A DNA stretch of 64,000 nucleotides, taken from contig CAMCFO010000013.1 of NCBI GenBank assembly GCA_945874155.1, positions 1 through 64,000 on the forward strand. Reading direction: 5' to 3'. This DNA comes from an uncultured Bacteroidales bacterium. GTDB taxonomy: Bacteria; Bacteroidota; Bacteroidia; Bacteroidales; UBA932. Shown piece by piece: positions 61,055-64,000 of this stretch (positions are counted from its first letter, which is position 1; every line of letters begins with the position of its first letter). A model generated the notes under the pieces. That model had not been told where the DNA came from. It did not search any database and saw only the letters and a program-made list of their open reading frames with translations. Position numbers and translations under genes: made by a program.

Positions 61055-61613
61055 CGACAGGATTGTCACTTCCCTCACCATTTTCGCAAGAAACTGCGAT
61101 GTCAGGAAAATCGACAGGAAAACCGCTGCGGAATTTCTTGACAGGCATCACATTTACGGAAGCGCGTCCTGCAGGTATTGTTACGGACTTTACCAAAGGC
61201 GGACAACAGGGAGTGCGGAAACCAAGCTGACAGCCTCGGGGGAACCGGCGCTTGTGGCTGTTGCAACTTTTTCCAATGCCCGTCGGTGGACCAAGGGGAA
61301 TAAGGTTATAAGTTCCTATGAATGGGTACGTTATGCATCATTGGAAGATAGCCGGGTGGTTGGCGGTATGGGCAAGTTGCTCAAGGCTTTCATTCAGGAC
61401 AGACATCCGGACGACATAATGACCTATGCCATATCTTCCGAAGCACCGGACAGGCCCCGGAGAGATGGGTTGCCGATGACCGAGCCCGGGAATGTATATC
61501 GCAAGCTCGGTTTTGCAGAAGAGGATCGCAAGTTGTTCCCTTCACGCATAGATGACAGTTTGTCTGTGAGTATAAAATACCGCCTGAAACTTACGGATTG
61601 GAAGGAAGATTAG
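61044..61613 (+). CDS. GNAT/Mom-like protein of unknown function
   Basis: A 189-residue protein starting at the ATG at 61044, inside the end of the kinase gene. The pattern FLDRHHIYGSASC, then GLY and a GEPALVAVATFS strand, then SSYEWVRYAS, VVGGMGKLLKAF and GNVYRKLGF resembles small GNAT-like proteins of phages and Mom-type base-modifying enzymes, from memory. I know of no function for the bacterial ones. RKLGF at the end is typical of acetyltransferases. Confidence 0.55.
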   Translation: MEFNDRIVTSLTIFARNCDVRKIDRKTAAEFLDRHHIYGSASCRYCYGLYQRRTTGSAETKLTASGEPALVAVATFSNARRWTKGNKVISSYEWVRYASLEDSRVVGGMGKLLKAFIQDRHPDDIMTYAISSEAPDRPRRDGLPMTEPGNVYRKLGFAEEDRKLFPSRIDDSLSVSIKYRLKLTDWKED

Positions 61614-61629
61614 GTTTGTTTTTAAAATA

Positions 61630-61661
61630 TTTGCTTTAATAGACTTGGAATTGTAAATTTG
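61630..61661 (+). promoter_or_regulatory. promoter of pgi (TTTG-20-TAAATTTG)
   Basis: TTTG at 61630-61633 and TAAATTTG at 61654-61661 are 20 bases apart, a textbook match. The leader holds a short GGCGG/CCGCC hairpin. Confidence 0.75.
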
Positions 61662-61723
61662 CGTGATTTGGGCGGTGATGGATTCCCGCCAAGACAGTGA
61701 TACAAATACTAAATCATATAGAT

Positions 61724-63064
61724 ATGTTAAAAGTAAATATGGGAGGCTGCAGCTCCTTTGTTAAAGATGCAGAAGTTAAGGAATACACCGCCAAAGCTCT
61801 TGAAGCACTTAAAGTTCTTGAGGATGAGAGCGGTGCAGGCAACGATTTTCTCGGTTGGAAACATCTCCCGACCCAGACTCCTGAGTCACTTATCACGGAC
61901 TGCGAGGCCATCCGTGACGACTGGAAGGGCAAAGGAGTTGACCTTGTGGTGGTAATTGGCATCGGAGGCTCTTATCTCGGTGCAAAATGTGCCCTGGAGG
62001 CTCTTTCTCATAATTTCTCCAAGCAGCTTTCAGCAAAGAAGGATGCTCCTGAAATCGTATTTGCCGGAAACAATCTTTCCGAGGAATACATTTCCGAACT
62101 GATGGACCTGGTGCAGGAGCGCAATGTGGCCTGCGTGGTGATTTCCAAGTCCGGCACCACCACAGAGCCTGCTGTAGCTTTCCGTATCATCAAGCAGTAC
62201 ATCGAGACCAAGTACGGCAAGGCTGAGGCTGCAAACCGCATCGTGGCTGTGACTGACGCAAAGCGCGGAGCCCTCAAATCCCTTTCAACCCAGGAAGGTT
62301 ACCGCACATTCGTCATCGAGGACAATGTCGGAGGCCGTTTCTCAGTCCTCACACCTGTGGGCATACTGCCTATAGTTCTCGGCGGTTTCGACATTCGCGC
62401 AATGCTCAAGGGTGCAGCTGAAATGGAGGCTGCCTGTGCAGTTGCATCAGAGGAAAACCCTGCATTGCAATATGCTGCAATGAGGAATCTGCTCTATGCA
62501 GAATATGGCAAGAAGATAGAGATTCTGGTGTCTTTCAATCCTAAGTTCCAATACCTTGGAGAATGGTGGAAACAGCTTTACGGTGAGTCCGAGGGCAAGG
62601 ACGGCAAGGGTATCTTCCCTGCATCAGTGCTCTTCACCACAGACCTCCACTCAATGGGACAGTATATCCAGGATGGTGAGAGAATGTTGATGGAGACTGT
62701 CGTGACCGTGGAAAAAGCTTCACGCAGCGTCATCATCGAGAGCGACGAACAGAATCTTGACGGGCTCAACTTCCTTGCAGGCAAGCACGTTGAGGAATGC
62801 AATGCTATGGCTGAACTCGGCACCAAACTCGCCCACATCGACGGCGGCGTGCCTCAGCTTGGCGTGACTGTGGAGAAAATCGACGAGTACAATCTCGGAC
62901 AGCTCTTCTACTTCTTCGAGAAGGCTTGTGGCATATCTGCATACATCCTCGGTGTGAATCCTTTCAACCAGCCGGGTGTGGAGGCCTACAAGAAGAATAT
63001 GTTTGCCCTTCTGAACAAGCCGGGATATGAGGCTCAGGGCGAGGAACTCAGAAAGAGACTTTAA
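61724..63064 (+). CDS. pgi: glucose-6-phosphate isomerase
   Basis: It interconverts glucose 6-phosphate and fructose 6-phosphate. It is a short bacterial form (446 residues): VIGIGGSYLGAKCALEAL and ISKSGTTTEPAVAFR bind the sugar phosphate, and the PGI signature segments FSVLTPVGILP and the late GVPQLGVTVEKIDEYNLGQL are present. The ATG at 61724 (MLKVNMGG) is used instead of an upstream ATG that would add nine residues. Its own promoter lies just upstream. Confidence 0.95.
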   Translation: MLKVNMGGCSSFVKDAEVKEYTAKALEALKVLEDESGAGNDFLGWKHLPTQTPESLITDCEAIRDDWKGKGVDLVVVIGIGGSYLGAKCALEALSHNFSKQLSAKKDAPEIVFAGNNLSEEYISELMDLVQERNVACVVISKSGTTTEPAVAFRIIKQYIETKYGKAEAANRIVAVTDAKRGALKSLSTQEGYRTFVIEDNVGGRFSVLTPVGILPIVLGGFDIRAMLKGAAEMEAACAVASEENPALQYAAMRNLLYAEYGKKIEILVSFNPKFQYLGEWWKQLYGESEGKDGKGIFPASVLFTTDLHSMGQYIQDGERMLMETVVTVEKASRSVIIESDEQNLDGLNFLAGKHVEECNAMAELGTKLAHIDGGVPQLGVTVEKIDEYNLGQLFYFFEKACGISAYILGVNPFNQPGVEAYKKNMFALLNKPGYEAQGEELRKRL

Positions 63065-63100
63065 GTAATCCTCAAAAATTATTTCTTAAACGAGAGTATA

Positions 63101-64000
63101 ATGAACAAGCAGTTATATCCGCTTAAGTTCATTCCTATAGCTTCCCGCAGGGTCTGGGGTGGAAACGCACTCATCACGACCCTTGGGAAGTCTTTTGTGG
63201 AAAATGACGAAAACGGAGACGAAATCAAACTCACTGCGGATGACCTCATAGGCGAGAGCTGGGAACTTGCCGATATGGGGGAGCAGGACTCGGTGGTCAG
63301 CGAAGGGTGGCTTGCCGGCAACACCATAGGTGAAATAATGGAAACCTATCTGGACCGTATCAGCGGTGATTCCGCATATTCCTGGTTCGGAAGACAGTTC
63401 CCCCTTCTGATAAAATTCCTGGATATCCATCAGAAGCTTTCAGTGCAGGTTCATCCCGACGATGAAGTTGCCGCCCAAAGATACGATTCCCTCGGCAAGG
63501 CTGAGATTTGGTATATTCTTGATGCTCAGCCGGATGCCAAAGTTTATATGGGATTCCGCAAGCCGACCTCGGCTCAAGAATTTTACGATGCCTGCAAAGC
63601 CGGCACAGCCCACGAACTGCTGAATGTGATTCATCCGAAGGCCGGGGATGCAATCTTTATAAAGCCTGGAACCGTTCACGCGGCTGAAGGCGGAATACTT
63701 GTGGCTGAAGTGCAGGAGTCTTCCGATATGACTTTCCGTCTGTATGACTGGGGCCGTGAGAACAATCCTGCCACGGCAAGGAAAATGCATCTTGAGGAAG
63801 CGATAGACCTGATCAACTATGACCGCTATGATGCATCCGACTATATGCCTGCGGGCTCGGTAAAGTCGGAGGATGGTGTTGAATATCCATTGGTCAGCTG
63901 CCCACAGTTCAGTGTCAGCAAACTGGATCTCAAGGCAGCACTCCGCATCAGTCCGGAGCATTATGGCAGTTACTTAGTTTATATCTGCACCAGCGGGGCT
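63101..64000 (+). CDS. manA: mannose-6-phosphate isomerase, class I, 3' truncated by the window
   Basis: The enzyme interconverts mannose 6-phosphate and fructose 6-phosphate with zinc. The frame is open from ATG 63101 through 300 codons to the window edge. Zinc ligands are visible in LSVQVHPDDE (Q and H), KAEIWYIL (E) and KPGTVHAAEGG (H). It lies 36 bases after pgi and probably shares its transcript. The C-terminus is missing. Confidence 0.93.
   Translation, partial: MNKQLYPLKFIPIASRRVWGGNALITTLGKSFVENDENGDEIKLTADDLIGESWELADMGEQDSVVSEGWLAGNTIGEIMETYLDRISGDSAYSWFGRQFPLLIKFLDIHQKLSVQVHPDDEVAAQRYDSLGKAEIWYILDAQPDAKVYMGFRKPTSAQEFYDACKAGTAHELLNVIHPKAGDAIFIKPGTVHAAEGGILVAEVQESSDMTFRLYDWGRENNPATARKMHLEEAIDLINYDRYDASDYMPAGSVKSEDGVEYPLVSCPQFSVSKLDLKAALRISPEHYGSYLVYICTSGA

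Overview
The window looks like a chromosomal segment of a Bacteroidales bacterium (phylum Bacteroidota) of moderate GC content. The reasons are SusC/SusD pairs, BACON-domain lipoproteins, DUF5689 and DUF4954 proteins, a PorV-type barrel, a type IX secretion-like tail, and promoters of the Bacteroidota type (TTTG, about 20 bases, TAnnTTTG). I cannot name a genus with confidence; a Rikenellaceae-like or related gut lineage would fit. I saw no rRNA, tRNA, CRISPR array, prophage or insertion sequence.

Layout. 1-7214 is housekeeping: the tail of a possible outer-membrane gene, cmk-ispH, efp, a leftward operon engB-prs-small membrane protein-der, then xseA-xseB. 7236-18853 is a tightly packed glycogen cluster: branching enzyme, GH133 debranching enzyme, GT4 glycosyltransferase, GH57 enzyme, and a 1413-residue fusion of a GT3 glycogen synthase with a GT35 glucan phosphorylase, running into ribF. 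No ADP-glucose pyrophosphorylase is present. 19038-27414 is an exported-nuclease locus: an OB-fold/BACON lipoprotein, a NUC1-type nuclease lipoprotein, a secreted endonuclease/exonuclease/phosphatase-family enzyme, a TonB-dependent receptor and a DUF5689 lipoprotein. It is a candidate system for degrading and importing extracellular nucleic acid or nucleotides.

27588-28793 encodes a DUF4143 AAA ATPase behind four 22-bp tandem repeats that run through its promoter. After a Dcp-type M3 peptidase comes a leftward toxin-antitoxin-SecB-like chaperone (TAC) module at 31223-32553, with an inverted repeat overlapping its -33 box. gpmI and rnr follow, divergent. The 490-base gap after rnr holds a relic of a subtilase gene on the minus strand.

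37130-47924 is a SusC/SusD locus without glycosidases. It carries a calx-beta-like lipoprotein, a subtilisin-family protease with a type IX-like C-terminal domain, a two-BACON lipoprotein and a PorV-family barrel; a surface proteolysis and peptide uptake role is inferred. 47942-50859 encodes a periplasmic redox pair: a NapH/NapG-like fusion and an iron-sulfur aldo/keto reductase. Then come a short SSB, a small zinc-ribbon protein, a second Dcp-type peptidase, and the overlapping chain rlmN, patatin-barrel protein, recX, DUF4954 protein, BadF-type kinase and an unknown GNAT/Mom-like protein. The window ends with pgi and a truncated manA, both feeding hexose-phosphate metabolism.
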